A DNA stretch of 64,000 bases from JABURQ01 sp029243145 (GTDB lineage Bacteria; Planctomycetota; Planctomycetia; Planctomycetales; Planctomycetaceae): NCBI GenBank assembly GCA_965660145.1, contig CBFHYX010000013.1, positions 62,001-126,000 of the forward strand. Direction: 5' to 3'. Position 1 is the first letter of the stretch. Each line of letters opens with the position of its first letter. Under the pieces are notes generated by a model. The model had not been told where the DNA came from, did not search any database, and saw only the letters and a program-made list of their open reading frames with translations. Below are positions 26,629-35,562 of this stretch, one piece after another. The position numbers were made by a program, and so were the translations under genes.

Positions 26629-27903
26629 TTGGTGTCTATCTCCCTTAAGCAATTCCAAAAACGCCTGATCGAAAGTGGCGTGATGTCCGAAGAGGGCATC
26701 ACCAACTTTATCAAGACGCTCACGCCGCCTCCCGAAACTGCGGAAGAGCTCGTCAAGTTACTTGTCAAAGCGAATCACCTCACTAAGTTTCAGGCAAAAT
26801 TGATCGCGGCCGGTAAAGGGAAAAGTCTGTCACTGGGTATCTACCTGATTAAGGACAAAATTGGTGCCGGCGGGATGGGGCAGGTCTATCTGGCAGAGCA
26901 CTCTCGCATGAAGCGGGAAGTGGCACTCAAAGTTTTGCCGCCACAACTTGTCAAAAACCATGATGCCGTCCAGCGTTTTCACCGCGAAGTGCAGGCGGCG
27001 GCTCAGTTGAATCACAAAAACATTGTCACCGCTTTTGATGCCAATGAAGACAAGGGAACGCACTTCCTGGTCATGGAACGTGTGAAAGGAAAAGACCTTT
27101 CCTCGACCGTGAAGGATAACGGCCCGATGTCTATTGATTTGGCGCTCAACGTCATTCAACAGACTGCGGAAGGTTTGTTGTACGCACATGATCAGGGAAT
27201 CATTCATCGCGATATCAAACCTGCCAACCTGCTGCTTGATGAAGAAGGCGTGCTCAAAATTCTCGATATGGGACTTGCAGGGATTGAGTCTCCCGGTGAT
27301 GCCGATGAAGGTGGTGGACTCACCAGCACCGGCATGGTGATGGGGACGGTCGACTTTATGGCCCCCGAACAAGCCATGGATACCCGCTCGGCCGATGCCC
27401 GCAGTGATATTTACTCGCTCGGTTGCTCTTTGTTTTATCTGCTCACGAAACGACCATTGTTTCTTGATGACACCGTCATGAAGAAACTGATGGCATTACA
27501 GACACAACCTGCACCGACATTGTCCAGTTGTCGCGATGATGTGACTCCCGCCATTGAAGCGCTTTATCAAAAAATGATCGCCAAGAAACCGGCAGATCGG
27601 TTTCAGTCGATGAGCGATGTCGTCACTGCCATTGAACATTGCTTGTCGCCCTCCCCACAGAGTGCGCATCCTTCCTCTCTCACTCAAGACGCCTCGCTAC
27701 AAGCATTTTTGCAAAACCAGTCTGACACTGACACCATTTTGAATACCCCCCATCAAACTCTCCAAGAAGAATCTCCTACTGCACAGGAAACGTATATCTC
27801 AGATGTGTTGGGGGGAACTGATCCGACGATGCCACCCACTATGGCTGGTCGCAGAGGCAATCAGAAATCCACCAAACAAACAGTGACGAGAAACAAGAGA
27901 TGA
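26629..27903 (+). CDS. Serine/threonine protein kinase, PknB type
   Basis: A 424-residue cytosolic kinase. The start is a TTG at 26629 or the adjacent GTG at 26632; neither has a clear ribosome site. Residues 1-65 are a helical N-terminal domain ending in LTKFQAKLIAAGKGKSL, a common lead-in for planctomycete kinases. The kinase domain (about 70-340) has GAGGMGQV, the ATP-binding Lys in VALKVL, the catalytic loop HRDIKPANLL, DMG in place of DFG, and MAPEQ. The C-terminal 80 residues are polar and lack a membrane segment, unlike many PknB proteins. Substrates are unknown. Confidence 0.87.
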   Translation: MVSISLKQFQKRLIESGVMSEEGITNFIKTLTPPPETAEELVKLLVKANHLTKFQAKLIAAGKGKSLSLGIYLIKDKIGAGGMGQVYLAEHSRMKREVALKVLPPQLVKNHDAVQRFHREVQAAAQLNHKNIVTAFDANEDKGTHFLVMERVKGKDLSSTVKDNGPMSIDLALNVIQQTAEGLLYAHDQGIIHRDIKPANLLLDEEGVLKILDMGLAGIESPGDADEGGGLTSTGMVMGTVDFMAPEQAMDTRSADARSDIYSLGCSLFYLLTKRPLFLDDTVMKKLMALQTQPAPTLSSCRDDVTPAIEALYQKMIAKKPADRFQSMSDVVTAIEHCLSPSPQSAHPSSLTQDASLQAFLQNQSDTDTILNTPHQTLQEESPTAQETYISDVLGGTDPTMPPTMAGRRGNQKSTKQTVTRNKR

Positions 27904-28170
27904 AAGCCGCGTTCTCTTGGGTACGAGGGGGCGTCTCCATTCAGACAGCCATGGATGATGTCCCAATTATCAATTGGACTGGCGCAGCAAATCGCCTGAA
28001 GTCACCAGCGATAGGAACCAAGCCTCAAATAAAAATATCTATCTACAAAGGGGCGGTCAAATTCCATTCGTTCGAAATAAAAATGGTCACCGGAAAAGCG
28101 ACATTGATGCGACCAGTCGAGAAAACAGAAGAATAAACTCTATTGATGTCGGATTGTGTAGGATCTTTTT

Positions 28171-28908
28171 TTGACTGGAATAGAACAAGCTCTCGCCATC
28201 AGTGGCATCATTTTCTTTGCGGGGACAGTGAAAGCCACGTTCGGTTTCGGTGAAGCTCTGATCGCGATGCCGTTGTTAGCTTGGTTTCTCCCCATCGAAG
28301 AAACTGCACCCACCGTCGCATTGGTCTCAATTGTGACAGGTAGCAGCGTTCTGATTCGGGAGTGGAAACACGTTGATTTTCGTGGTGCGCTGCACATGAT
28401 TATTCCCGCAGCAATTTCAATTCCGCTGGGGGTTTGGTTCTTACGCACCATCGACGACCGTCTCGTGAAATCTCTGCTGGCTATAATGATTCTCGGATTT
28501 GCGGTTTGGTCACTGAAACGGGAACACAAGCAGGCACTGTCTCACGATCGATGGGCTCCTCTTGCCGGATTTCTGGCTGGTCTCCTGGGAGGAGCTTACA
28601 ACACCGCCGGACCACCCGTCGTCATTTATGGCTCGCTACGTCACTGGTCGCCGGAAAAGTTTCGAGGCCAACTGCAGAGTTTTTTCAGTTTCAGCACTTT
28701 CTGGGTGGTCATGATGCACTTTTCCCAGGGACTTGTTACGGAAAATGTCCTAAAGAGTTTTCTGTCGGCGATCCCAGGACTGCTTTTGGGATTGATTGCC
28801 GGCCATGTGATCTCGAAAAAAATTCCCGTCCAACGTTTTCGAGAAGTGATCTATTATCTGCTGATTGTGATCGGCGTGATGTTGCTGTGGAATGTTTTCC
28901 GAGGTTAG
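28171..28908 (+). CDS. TauE/SafE family sulfite exporter-like permease
   Basis: A 245-residue membrane protein with about eight hydrophobic segments, the usual size for this family. A TTG start at 28171 is chosen because AGGA lies about 8 bp upstream and no ATG fits. The two family repeats are visible: FFAGTVKATFGFGEALIAMPLL near residue 15 and FLAGLLGGAYNTAGPPVVIYG near residue 135. Members export sulfite or organosulfonates or import related anions. A sulfotransferase-like gene is the convergent neighbour, 15 bp away; a link through sulfur metabolism is possible but not shown. Confidence 0.82.
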   Translation: MTGIEQALAISGIIFFAGTVKATFGFGEALIAMPLLAWFLPIEETAPTVALVSIVTGSSVLIREWKHVDFRGALHMIIPAAISIPLGVWFLRTIDDRLVKSLLAIMILGFAVWSLKREHKQALSHDRWAPLAGFLAGLLGGAYNTAGPPVVIYGSLRHWSPEKFRGQLQSFFSFSTFWVVMMHFSQGLVTENVLKSFLSAIPGLLLGLIAGHVISKKIPVQRFREVIYYLLIVIGVMLLWNVFRG

Positions 28909-28923
28909 CAGCCTGTCGAAAAA

Positions 28924-29670
28924 TCATTTTCTCAAAACGGGCTGTGCCGAGACAATGCCTGACTTTGAAACAATTTTGCCTTGCTCCAATGCTTCAAGAA
29001 ACGCCTTCTTAGGCGGAAGACTGTGATGATTACTGCATGGAAATGGCGAGTCCACACTGTTGCAATCGAGAAATTCGCACAGTCGTCGATAACCATCCTC
29101 TTGCAGAATGCCCATTTCAGAAATCGACAGCAGGTCATCTTCTCGTTCTGAAAAGTAATCTTCCACAAAGTTTTGGAAAGACCAATACGCATCGCGAAAC
29201 GGATCCGGCTCGAACTCTGTTTGACCAAATGTCATGCCACGAAAGTCGGCCATCGCATCCGCAAATTGGCGATCTTCGACAGAAGAGGCTTTGCCGGTTT
29301 TGATCAAGCGCAGACCAACAAATTGGCGCTCGACCGATTGCAGCCAACTTTTAATTTCATCGTCTCGCCGGATATTAATAAACAAACTTCCCGGATAGCG
29401 CCGATCAAGTTGTTCGATCACGCTGGGAATACATGCCGGGTAATCGGCCAAGCCGTCGCATTCCTCTAAGATCTCTAGATTATAATCACCAGAGGCGATC
29501 TGCCGATGCATGTGGATCAGGCGTTTGTTGTCATGATGATATTGGGACTCTTCACCATGAATTTTTCCGAGGTGGGCGATCCTGATTCCGAGTTGCCCCA
29601 ATGCCTCGGACATGGAGACCGTCGCGCAACGCGGTAACGCAATGACGTGGATCTTATTGAACTCCCGCAA
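28924..29670 (-). CDS. Sulfotransferase family protein
   Basis: A 248-residue protein starting with TTG at 29670, preceded by GGAG at 7 bp. The N-terminal motif VIALPRCATVSMSEAL matches the 5-prime phosphosulfate-binding loop of PAPS-dependent sulfotransferases (PRxxTxS). A downstream segment LFINIRRDDEIKSWLQSV near residue 95 fits the 3-prime phosphate-binding region. Enzymes of this kind move sulfate from PAPS to a carbohydrate or small molecule. Relatives in marine planctomycetes are often stand-alone, as here. The acceptor is unknown. Confidence 0.72.
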   Translation of the reverse strand: MREFNKIHVIALPRCATVSMSEALGQLGIRIAHLGKIHGEESQYHHDNKRLIHMHRQIASGDYNLEILEECDGLADYPACIPSVIEQLDRRYPGSLFINIRRDDEIKSWLQSVERQFVGLRLIKTGKASSVEDRQFADAMADFRGMTFGQTEFEPDPFRDAYWSFQNFVEDYFSEREDDLLSISEMGILQEDGYRRLCEFLDCNSVDSPFPCSNHHSLPPKKAFLEALEQGKIVSKSGIVSAQPVLRK

Positions 29671-29792
29671 TACGAAACTCCGTGGGTCAACTCATTACGA
29701 TTCAAGATGGCCGACAAATGGGCGTGAATCGGCTCTTCACTATAACCTTCGCGCCTCATTCCTCCGAAGAAATTATTTCCGCTGAGTTCATT

Positions 29793-30605
29793 TCACGGCC
29801 ATAAAACGGGATTCAACCGATCATTCATTACTTCTCCGATTTTCGTCCCCGGTGAGAAGGCTTCCCAATCGGCTTGGTGGTAGCTGTTCTTTGGCTCCAT
29901 CAGCGTCATTTCGGAATCCATATAGATCACGGTGAAGACTTCTCGTGGTGATTCCAAAGTATTGGGGCCAGCCCGATGCAGTGTCCAACCGTAATGAAAG
30001 CTGACATCCCCCAAATCATACGGTTCCTGAACTTCATCGATATTTTGTTTTTTGACTTGGTCTTGAATGTACCGTTCCGAGTCGTCCGAAATATCCATGT
30101 CACGAGCGATCTTCTTCTCATGACTTCCGCGTCCGAAACAGAGTGGCCCCATCTCGATCGGCACAGCCTGTAATGGAATCCAAGCGGTCACCGATAAACC
30201 CGTCGCCATTGGCCAGTATTGTTGATCCACGTGCCAAGGCGTGAAGCCACCAGACGGTTCTTTGAAGAGTCCCTGATCGTGCCACATACGAATGCCCGTC
30301 GTGCCGAGCAAATCCGTGGCAATTTTTGCCAGCCGTTTGTTACAGGCGAACTCTTTCACAACCTCATCTTTCGTCCACAAGTTGGTCACTTGAATGAACG
30401 CTTTTTCGTAGGTTCCGAGTTCATCATGATTTTTGCCGACAAGTGGATTGTTGTCGTAAGTCACACGGGCAATGTGTTCGCGGTAGTGAGAAATTGTTGC
30501 CGCGTCGAAGACATCTTTCAGATGGATGAAGCCTTCCTTGCGAAACTGTTCGATCTGTGCCGCGGTCAACAGATACGGTTCATCAAGCAGTGGCACAGTT
30601 GACAT
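29793..30605 (-). CDS. Phytanoyl-CoA dioxygenase (PhyH) family protein
   Basis: A 270-residue Fe(II)/2-oxoglutarate-dependent oxygenase-like protein. The start at 30605 has GGAGAGAG at the right distance; the frame is open 13 codons further. The iron-binding HxD motif is in HVDQQYWPM near residue 120 and the distal His is probably in GWTLHRAGPN near residue 215. The N-terminal LTAAQIEQFRKEGFIHLKDVF is typical of PhyH proteins. Such enzymes hydroxylate lipids or small molecules; the substrate is unknown. The gene lies 23 bp after hemB on the same strand, so the two may be cotranscribed. Confidence 0.83.
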   Translation of the reverse strand: MSTVPLLDEPYLLTAAQIEQFRKEGFIHLKDVFDAATISHYREHIARVTYDNNPLVGKNHDELGTYEKAFIQVTNLWTKDEVVKEFACNKRLAKIATDLLGTTGIRMWHDQGLFKEPSGGFTPWHVDQQYWPMATGLSVTAWIPLQAVPIEMGPLCFGRGSHEKKIARDMDISDDSERYIQDQVKKQNIDEVQEPYDLGDVSFHYGWTLHRAGPNTLESPREVFTVIYMDSEMTLMEPKNSYHQADWEAFSPGTKIGEVMNDRLNPVLWP

Positions 30606-30628
30606 TCTCTCTCTCCAGATGAAATCTT

Positions 30629-31630
30629 TTACTTGCTCAACCAACTACAGACTTCTTTGGCCGAGTACGTCAAAATCATGTCGGCTCCGGCGCGCTTGAT
30701 CGATGTGAGAATTTCCAGTGTAATTCGCTGTTCGTCGACAAGTCCCTGAGCGGCGGCCATTTTGACCATCGAGTATTCACCACTGACATTATAGGCAGCC
30801 AGTGGAACTTCAGGGTGCTTTTGCTTCACCGCATGAATCACATCGAGATAGCTGAGAGCCGGCTTGACCATCAGGATATCGGCTCCTTCTGCCAAATCGA
30901 CGGCGACTTCGCGAAGCGCCTCGCGACCGTTGGCCGGATCCATCTGATAAGTTCGACGATCACCAAATTGCGGAGCCGACTCGGCCGCATCTCGGAACGG
31001 ACCGTAAAAAGCAGATGAAAACTTGGCCGCGTAACTCATGATAGGAAGATGACTGAACCCTTCTCCATCCAATCCTGATCGCAAGGCGTGAATCATGCCG
31101 TCCATCATGCCACTCGGAGCAATCATGTCGGCTCCTGCCTCAGCGTGAGAGACAGCCTCTTTGGCGAGTAGTTCGAGAGTGCGGTCGTTATTAACATCGG
31201 GTTTACCGGTGGAGTTATCAATAATTCCACAATGCCCATGATCGGTGTATTCACACAAGCAGACATCGGTGATCACCATGATCTCCGAACCGGAATCCTT
31301 AATCGCCCGGATCGCCTGCTGAATGATGCCATTTTCATGATAGGCATCGCTGCCAACAGCGTCTTTTTCGGCAGGAATGCCGAACAGAATGATCGCCGGG
31401 ATACCGAGTGCTTCGAGTGCTTTCACATCGCCGGCAATCAGATCGACGGTTACCTGCTCCTGACCGGGCATCGAGGCTATGGGAATGCGTGTGTTCTCAC
31501 CAAATTTGACGAACAACGGCACAATGAAATCGTGCGGCGTCAAAATTGTCTCACGGACAAGATCGCGAAGTTTCGGATGTTGTCGAAGTCGCCGCAGGCG
31601 AGTTGTCGGAAAGGGAGGTGTGTCGTTCAT
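30629..31630 (-). CDS. hemB: Delta-aminolevulinic acid dehydratase
   Basis: A 333-residue porphobilinogen synthase, full length for the family. It joins two 5-aminolevulinate molecules to porphobilinogen in haem synthesis. The zinc-binding cysteines are present in DVCLCEYTDHGHCG (residues about 120-135), so this is a zinc-dependent form. Active-site lysines are in SYAAKFSSAFYGPFRDAA and in ILMVKPALSYLD, the latter forming the Schiff base. The start codon is only 4 bp from a 9 bp tandem repeat array at 31635-31719, and no standard ribosome site is seen between them. The aminotransferase gene lies upstream on the same strand and PhyH downstream. Confidence 0.95.
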   Translation of the reverse strand: MNDTPPFPTTRLRRLRQHPKLRDLVRETILTPHDFIVPLFVKFGENTRIPIASMPGQEQVTVDLIAGDVKALEALGIPAIILFGIPAEKDAVGSDAYHENGIIQQAIRAIKDSGSEIMVITDVCLCEYTDHGHCGIIDNSTGKPDVNNDRTLELLAKEAVSHAEAGADMIAPSGMMDGMIHALRSGLDGEGFSHLPIMSYAAKFSSAFYGPFRDAAESAPQFGDRRTYQMDPANGREALREVAVDLAEGADILMVKPALSYLDVIHAVKQKHPEVPLAAYNVSGEYSMVKMAAAQGLVDEQRITLEILTSIKRAGADMILTYSAKEVCSWLSK

Positions 31631-31634
31631 GGTG

Positions 31635-31719
31635 GTGAAAAGTATGAAAAGTATGAAAAGTATGAAAAGTATGAAAAGTATGAAAAGTATGAAAAGTATG
31701 AAAAGTATGAAGAGTATGT
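31635..31719. repeat. 9 bp tandem repeat upstream of hemB
   Basis: About nine copies of the unit GTATGAAAA (plus strand), nearly perfect, with one GAAGA variant near the far end. The array lies immediately before the hemB start on the minus strand, where it reads as repeated ACTTTTCAT. It would fall in the 5-prime leader or promoter of hemB. Confidence 0.9.
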
Positions 31720-31723
31720 GTAG

Positions 31724-31793
31724 GGCAGGCTACGGCCTGCCTTCCTTCGAGGTTTCATCAACGACTCTTGACTCATGGTGCATTTCATGCACC
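31724..31793. repeat. Two REP-like hairpins in the hemB upstream gap
   Basis: GGCAGGC-TACG-GCCTGCC (31724-31741) and GGTGCAT-TTC-ATGCACC (31777-31793) are perfect 7 bp hairpins. The second is followed by CTACAAG. They lie between the tandem repeat and the stop of the aminotransferase gene. Confidence 0.65.
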
Positions 31794-31852
31794 CTACAAG
31801 CTATCTATCCGCCCTGCCAACTTGCGCTGGCGACTCAAATCCTTTCTCGCAG

Positions 31853-33031
31853 CTACCCTTTGAATTGTGCATTTGCGGCGGCGATGGAACAGCCCGGTGT
31901 CAGTGCATATTTTTGATCCATCAGGCATTTTTCCAATGCGGACAGGAACAACAACACGTTGCTCTTGCTACAGGCTTCGCCCATCAGGCCGATACGCCAG
32001 GCTTTCCCTTTGAGTGGACCGAGGCCTCCCCCGATTTCAATATTGAATTCATTGAGCAACTGCTTGCGGACGGCGGCATCATCGACACCAGCGGGAATCG
32101 AAACGGAGTTCAGCATTGGCAAACGATGTTCTTCCGCAACCAGGTAATTGAGGCCGAGTGCTTCGAGACCGGCACGCAGTCCCAGATGATTTTCCATGTG
32201 GCGGGCAAACCGCGCTTCGAGCCCTTCTTCGAGCAATAATCGCAGTGCTTCATGCAAGCCGTAATTGGCATTGATGGGTGCCGTGTGATGATAGGCGCGG
32301 TCGCTTCCCCAATAACTGCTGAGCATCGTGGTGTCGAGATACCAACTTTGCACTTTAGTTTTGCGATTGTTGATCGCTTCCTGAGCACGAGGGCTGAATG
32401 TGACCGGTGCAAGACCCGGAGGACAACTCAAACATTTCTGGGTTCCTGAATAGGCGGCGTCGACGTTCCAATCATCAATCTTGACCGGTAAACCACCCAG
32501 TGATGTCACACAGTCGATGAGCAACATGGCTCCACCATCGTGAACAATCTTGGAGATTTCTTCGATTGGTTGGAGCGCACCGGTGGATGTCTCCGCGTGA
32601 ACCAAGGCCACAATTTTTGGCTGCACTTCGCGGACTGCTATTTGAATTTCTTCAGCCGAAAAAACTTCTCCAAATGGACGTTCGAGTTTCGTGACGACCG
32701 CCCCACAACGTTCGGCCACATCACACATACGTCCGCCGAACACGCCGTTGACGCCAATCACGATTTTGTCACCCGGTTCAATCAGGTTGGCAACACACGC
32801 TTCCATTCCCGCCGACCCGGTACCGCTCACCGCGAACGTCAAAGAATTTTCTGTTTGAAAAACCTGACGCAACATCGTTTGTACTTCGTCCATCACCTGC
32901 AGAAAGTAGGAATCGAGATGTCCGACGGTCGGTGCGGCCATCGCAGAAAGTACGCTGGAGGCAATATCGCTAGGCCCCGGTCCCATCAAGGTTCGAGTGG
33001 GGGGAGCGATACGAGGAGGTGTGTGAGTCAT
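31853..33031 (-). CDS. Class V aminotransferase, alanine-glyoxylate/serine-pyruvate type
   Basis: A 392-residue PLP enzyme. The family start TLMGPGPSDIASSVLSAM is followed by TFAVSGTGSAGMEACVANL (cofactor phosphate region), DCVTSLGGLPVKID with the PLP-ring Asp, and SGTQKCLSCPPGL with the Schiff-base Lys near residue 194. The C-terminal EIGGGLGPLKGKAWRIGLMG is typical of the alanine-glyoxylate aminotransferase group. Likely reactions are glyoxylate to glycine or serine to hydroxypyruvate. It lies upstream of hemB on the same strand with a 222 bp gap full of repeats, so cotranscription is uncertain. Confidence 0.9.
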   Translation of the reverse strand: MTHTPPRIAPPTRTLMGPGPSDIASSVLSAMAAPTVGHLDSYFLQVMDEVQTMLRQVFQTENSLTFAVSGTGSAGMEACVANLIEPGDKIVIGVNGVFGGRMCDVAERCGAVVTKLERPFGEVFSAEEIQIAVREVQPKIVALVHAETSTGALQPIEEISKIVHDGGAMLLIDCVTSLGGLPVKIDDWNVDAAYSGTQKCLSCPPGLAPVTFSPRAQEAINNRKTKVQSWYLDTTMLSSYWGSDRAYHHTAPINANYGLHEALRLLLEEGLEARFARHMENHLGLRAGLEALGLNYLVAEEHRLPMLNSVSIPAGVDDAAVRKQLLNEFNIEIGGGLGPLKGKAWRIGLMGEACSKSNVLLFLSALEKCLMDQKYALTPGCSIAAANAQFKG

Positions 33032-33296
33032 TGTGGCTCTGTCTTTACTGATAATCTGTCAGGGAATTCTCGGTTCAAATCGCCAAAACACCAGAATATC
33101 ACGGGAGATACCTATTTTCTATCCGATTCATCCTCTCAACGAGGGATCCCTGCTCTGACTCAAATTGATCATATTTGCCACAATTCACACGAACTCTCTT
33201 GGGATACACCCATGTTTTCTTTATAAAATGACCTTTTCTTCACACACAATCGGGGAATTTACCTCGGTAAAATATTGATAACGGGGCCGAACTGTG

Positions 33297-34550
33297 ATGC
33301 GAATTCTTCTTTTCTGGGATGATGCTTCCGAAGCCGATTTGATCAATATGTATCTGAATCCGGGTGAGGATGAAGAAACAACGGAAAACGGACAACGGAA
33401 TGAATCTCTGGCGGTCACTTCTTCCGAGGATTTTTACGCAGCGTTGGAAGACGAATCTGGCTGGGATGTTTTTCTGTTGAATCTCTCTTGGGAAGATCCG
33501 ACAGTCGGCATGGAGTATTTCAAGGCCGCTCACCGCAGCCAACCCGACTCGCCCATAGTCGGCGCCTGTCGCTCCGACGAAGTGATTCAATTGGCCGGCT
33601 ATATCACGCAGGGTCTGCGATCATATCTAATTCGCGATGAAGCCAAGGATTATATTTTTCTGATCCAGACAACACTGGAAAGTGCTGTCGAAGCGGTCAA
33701 AGCCGAACGAGAACGCATCATTTCAGGAAAACTGCGTGAAGAAATCGATTCCGTTCGTCGTTTACAGGAATCGATTTTGCCGGAAAAAATCATCTGCCCC
33801 GAACCCTACACCGTCAGTGCCCGATACGAATCCTCGCAAATTCGTGTGATCGGCGGTCAACCGGTGACACTTGCCGGGGGAGACTATTACGATGTCTTTG
33901 CACTCGACGATACGCACGTCGTGATTCTTGTCGGTGATGCCTCGGGACACGGAATGCGAGCCTGTATGTCAATCATGACGATGCACACATTGGTCAGCAT
34001 GATTCGCAACAATCGATACGAAGACACGTCAACTTTCGTCGCCGAAATCAACAAGCGATTGTGCAATCAACGCGTTGTGACTGAGGAAGGCTTCATCACG
34101 CTGCTCTATGGAATTCTGGATACGAAAACTCACGAGTTTCAATGGACGTCAGCCGGTCACCCCATCCCCATGACTGTTGATCTCGAATCTGGAGAGGTCA
34201 CCACCTTAGGAGGCCTTGAAGACGGCGGACTTCCGCTTGGAATTTACGAAGATGCCGAATACGATCTACATACCGCAACCATTCCACCCAACAGTCGATT
34301 GCTCGTTTATTCCGATGGTTTGGAAGAAGCTTTCCCCGACGGAAACCGCGATTTTGGTCAATATGGCATCGAAGGGATCGAAGAATCTCTCTCAAATTCG
34401 ATACAAAGCAGTTTGGACGAAGCGATGCAGGCGTTATTCGACGACTCCCACGAGTTCACCAACGGCTCAGGACGACACGACGACACTTCGATTGTTCTCA
34501 TGGAGCGAATCGCCGATGTTCCGGCAGAAGTAGTGTCCGAAGAGTCCTAA
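33297..34550 (+). CDS. SpoIIE/PP2C-type phosphatase with degenerate receiver domain
   Basis: A 417-residue protein with an ATG start at 33297. Residues 1-115 resemble a response-regulator receiver, but the phospho-acceptor position in DVFLLNLSW is Asn62, not Asp. A helical linker follows (residues 120-160, SVRRLQESILPEKI, the usual lead-in of RsbU-type phosphatases). The phosphatase domain has GGDYYDVF near 200, VGDASGHGM near 211, YSDGLEEA near 338 and HDDTSIVL near 395, so the metal-binding aspartates are kept. Such proteins dephosphorylate anti-sigma-factor antagonists. No partner is encoded nearby. The stop codon overlaps the convergent LOG gene. Confidence 0.88.
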   Translation: MRILLFWDDASEADLINMYLNPGEDEETTENGQRNESLAVTSSEDFYAALEDESGWDVFLLNLSWEDPTVGMEYFKAAHRSQPDSPIVGACRSDEVIQLAGYITQGLRSYLIRDEAKDYIFLIQTTLESAVEAVKAERERIISGKLREEIDSVRRLQESILPEKIICPEPYTVSARYESSQIRVIGGQPVTLAGGDYYDVFALDDTHVVILVGDASGHGMRACMSIMTMHTLVSMIRNNRYEDTSTFVAEINKRLCNQRVVTEEGFITLLYGILDTKTHEFQWTSAGHPIPMTVDLESGEVTTLGGLEDGGLPLGIYEDAEYDLHTATIPPNSRLLVYSDGLEEAFPDGNRDFGQYGIEGIEESLSNSIQSSLDEAMQALFDDSHEFTNGSGRHDDTSIVLMERIADVPAEVVSEES

Positions 34551-35377
34551 CCTGTTGACGCGGTTGGAGACCATTCGTTGGCGGTAGGAGGCTGTTTCTT
34601 CCAGTTGCGTAGATTCCAGACTCGCGACGGTCGATCATGCTTATCACTCGGTCCGGCATTCGACGGACAAGCACTCAGCGCCTCGATCACTTCTTCGATA
34701 GAATCTGTCAACAAGAATCGATGTATGTCGTGTTCGCTAATGGTTCCCTGTTCAACCATCACGTTGTTCAGAAAATTGAACATTGGTTGCCAGTATTTCT
34801 TGCCGACAAAAATGACAGGAAAGTTCAACACTTTACCGGTCTGAATTAACGTGGCTGCTTCAAACGCTTCGTCCATTGTACCGTAGCCACCCGGCATAAT
34901 GATAAACGCTTGCGAATATTTGACCAGCATCACTTTGCGTACGAAGAAGTAGCGAAAGGTTGCCAGAATATCGATATAGGGATTGGCGTCTTGCTCGTGC
35001 GGCAAGATAATATTGCAACCGGCCGAACGTCCATTGGCTTCTTGTGCACCGCGATTGGCGGCTTCCATGATTCCCGGACCTCCCCCCGTCATTACGGTGA
35101 ATCCGATCCTCGCCAACTCAGCTCCAATTTGACGAGCGAGAATATAGTATTCGTGATCTTCTTTGAATCGTGCCGATCCGAACACACTCACGCAAGGTCC
35201 GAGGAAATGCAGTTTGCGGAAACCGTGAATGAATTCTTTAGCAATCCGCATCACGCGGAAGAATTCCGCCGTTCGTGAACGGGGGCCTTCCAACAGGTAA
35301 CGGTCTTCCTGAATCCACCCAAAATTGGTGGCGGTGTCATGATCGTGAGAATTTTGTGATGATTCTTCAGAGGACAT
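34547..35377 (-). CDS. LOG family protein (TIGR00730 type)
   Basis: A 276-residue protein of the LOG family, which was first mislabelled lysine decarboxylase. The diagnostic motifs are GGGPGIMEAANRGA near residue 98 and PGGYGTMDEAFEA near residue 160. Members hydrolyse nucleoside 5-prime monophosphates (cytokinin riboside or AMP type) at the N-glycosidic bond. The N-terminal 50 residues form a polar extension plus RTAEFFRVMRIAKEFIHGF, as in the longer bacterial group. The gene ends head-on with the phosphatase gene, sharing 4 bp (CTAA). No cytokinin-related gene is nearby. Confidence 0.88.
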   Translation of the reverse strand: MSSEESSQNSHDHDTATNFGWIQEDRYLLEGPRSRTAEFFRVMRIAKEFIHGFRKLHFLGPCVSVFGSARFKEDHEYYILARQIGAELARIGFTVMTGGGPGIMEAANRGAQEANGRSAGCNIILPHEQDANPYIDILATFRYFFVRKVMLVKYSQAFIIMPGGYGTMDEAFEAATLIQTGKVLNFPVIFVGKKYWQPMFNFLNNVMVEQGTISEHDIHRFLLTDSIEEVIEALSACPSNAGPSDKHDRPSRVWNLRNWKKQPPTANEWSPTASTG

Positions 35378-35562
35378 ATGCGCTTTCTCCGTGAGATAAT
35401 TCGATCAGAAGGATAGCGATTCTGCTCAAATCCGCGAAGATCAGTCGTCAAACACCATTTGGACAGTAAATACAAGATCTCTCGGTTGTCTTCATTTACG
35501 ATGAACGAAGTGAAAATTGACGATACGACTCCTCTCTTGGAACTCGAAAAAAGATCTCATCG

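Noticed and set aside
27900..28136. A 78-codon open frame that overlaps the kinase stop codon
   Set aside because: It starts in an ATGA overlap but has no recognisable features, odd composition and no ribosome site of its own beyond chance; the kinase to TauE gap is only 267 bp and more likely a leader region.
31232..31723. Long plus-strand frame ending in repeated KYE units
   Set aside because: It is antisense to hemB and its tail is only the translation of the 9 bp tandem repeat.
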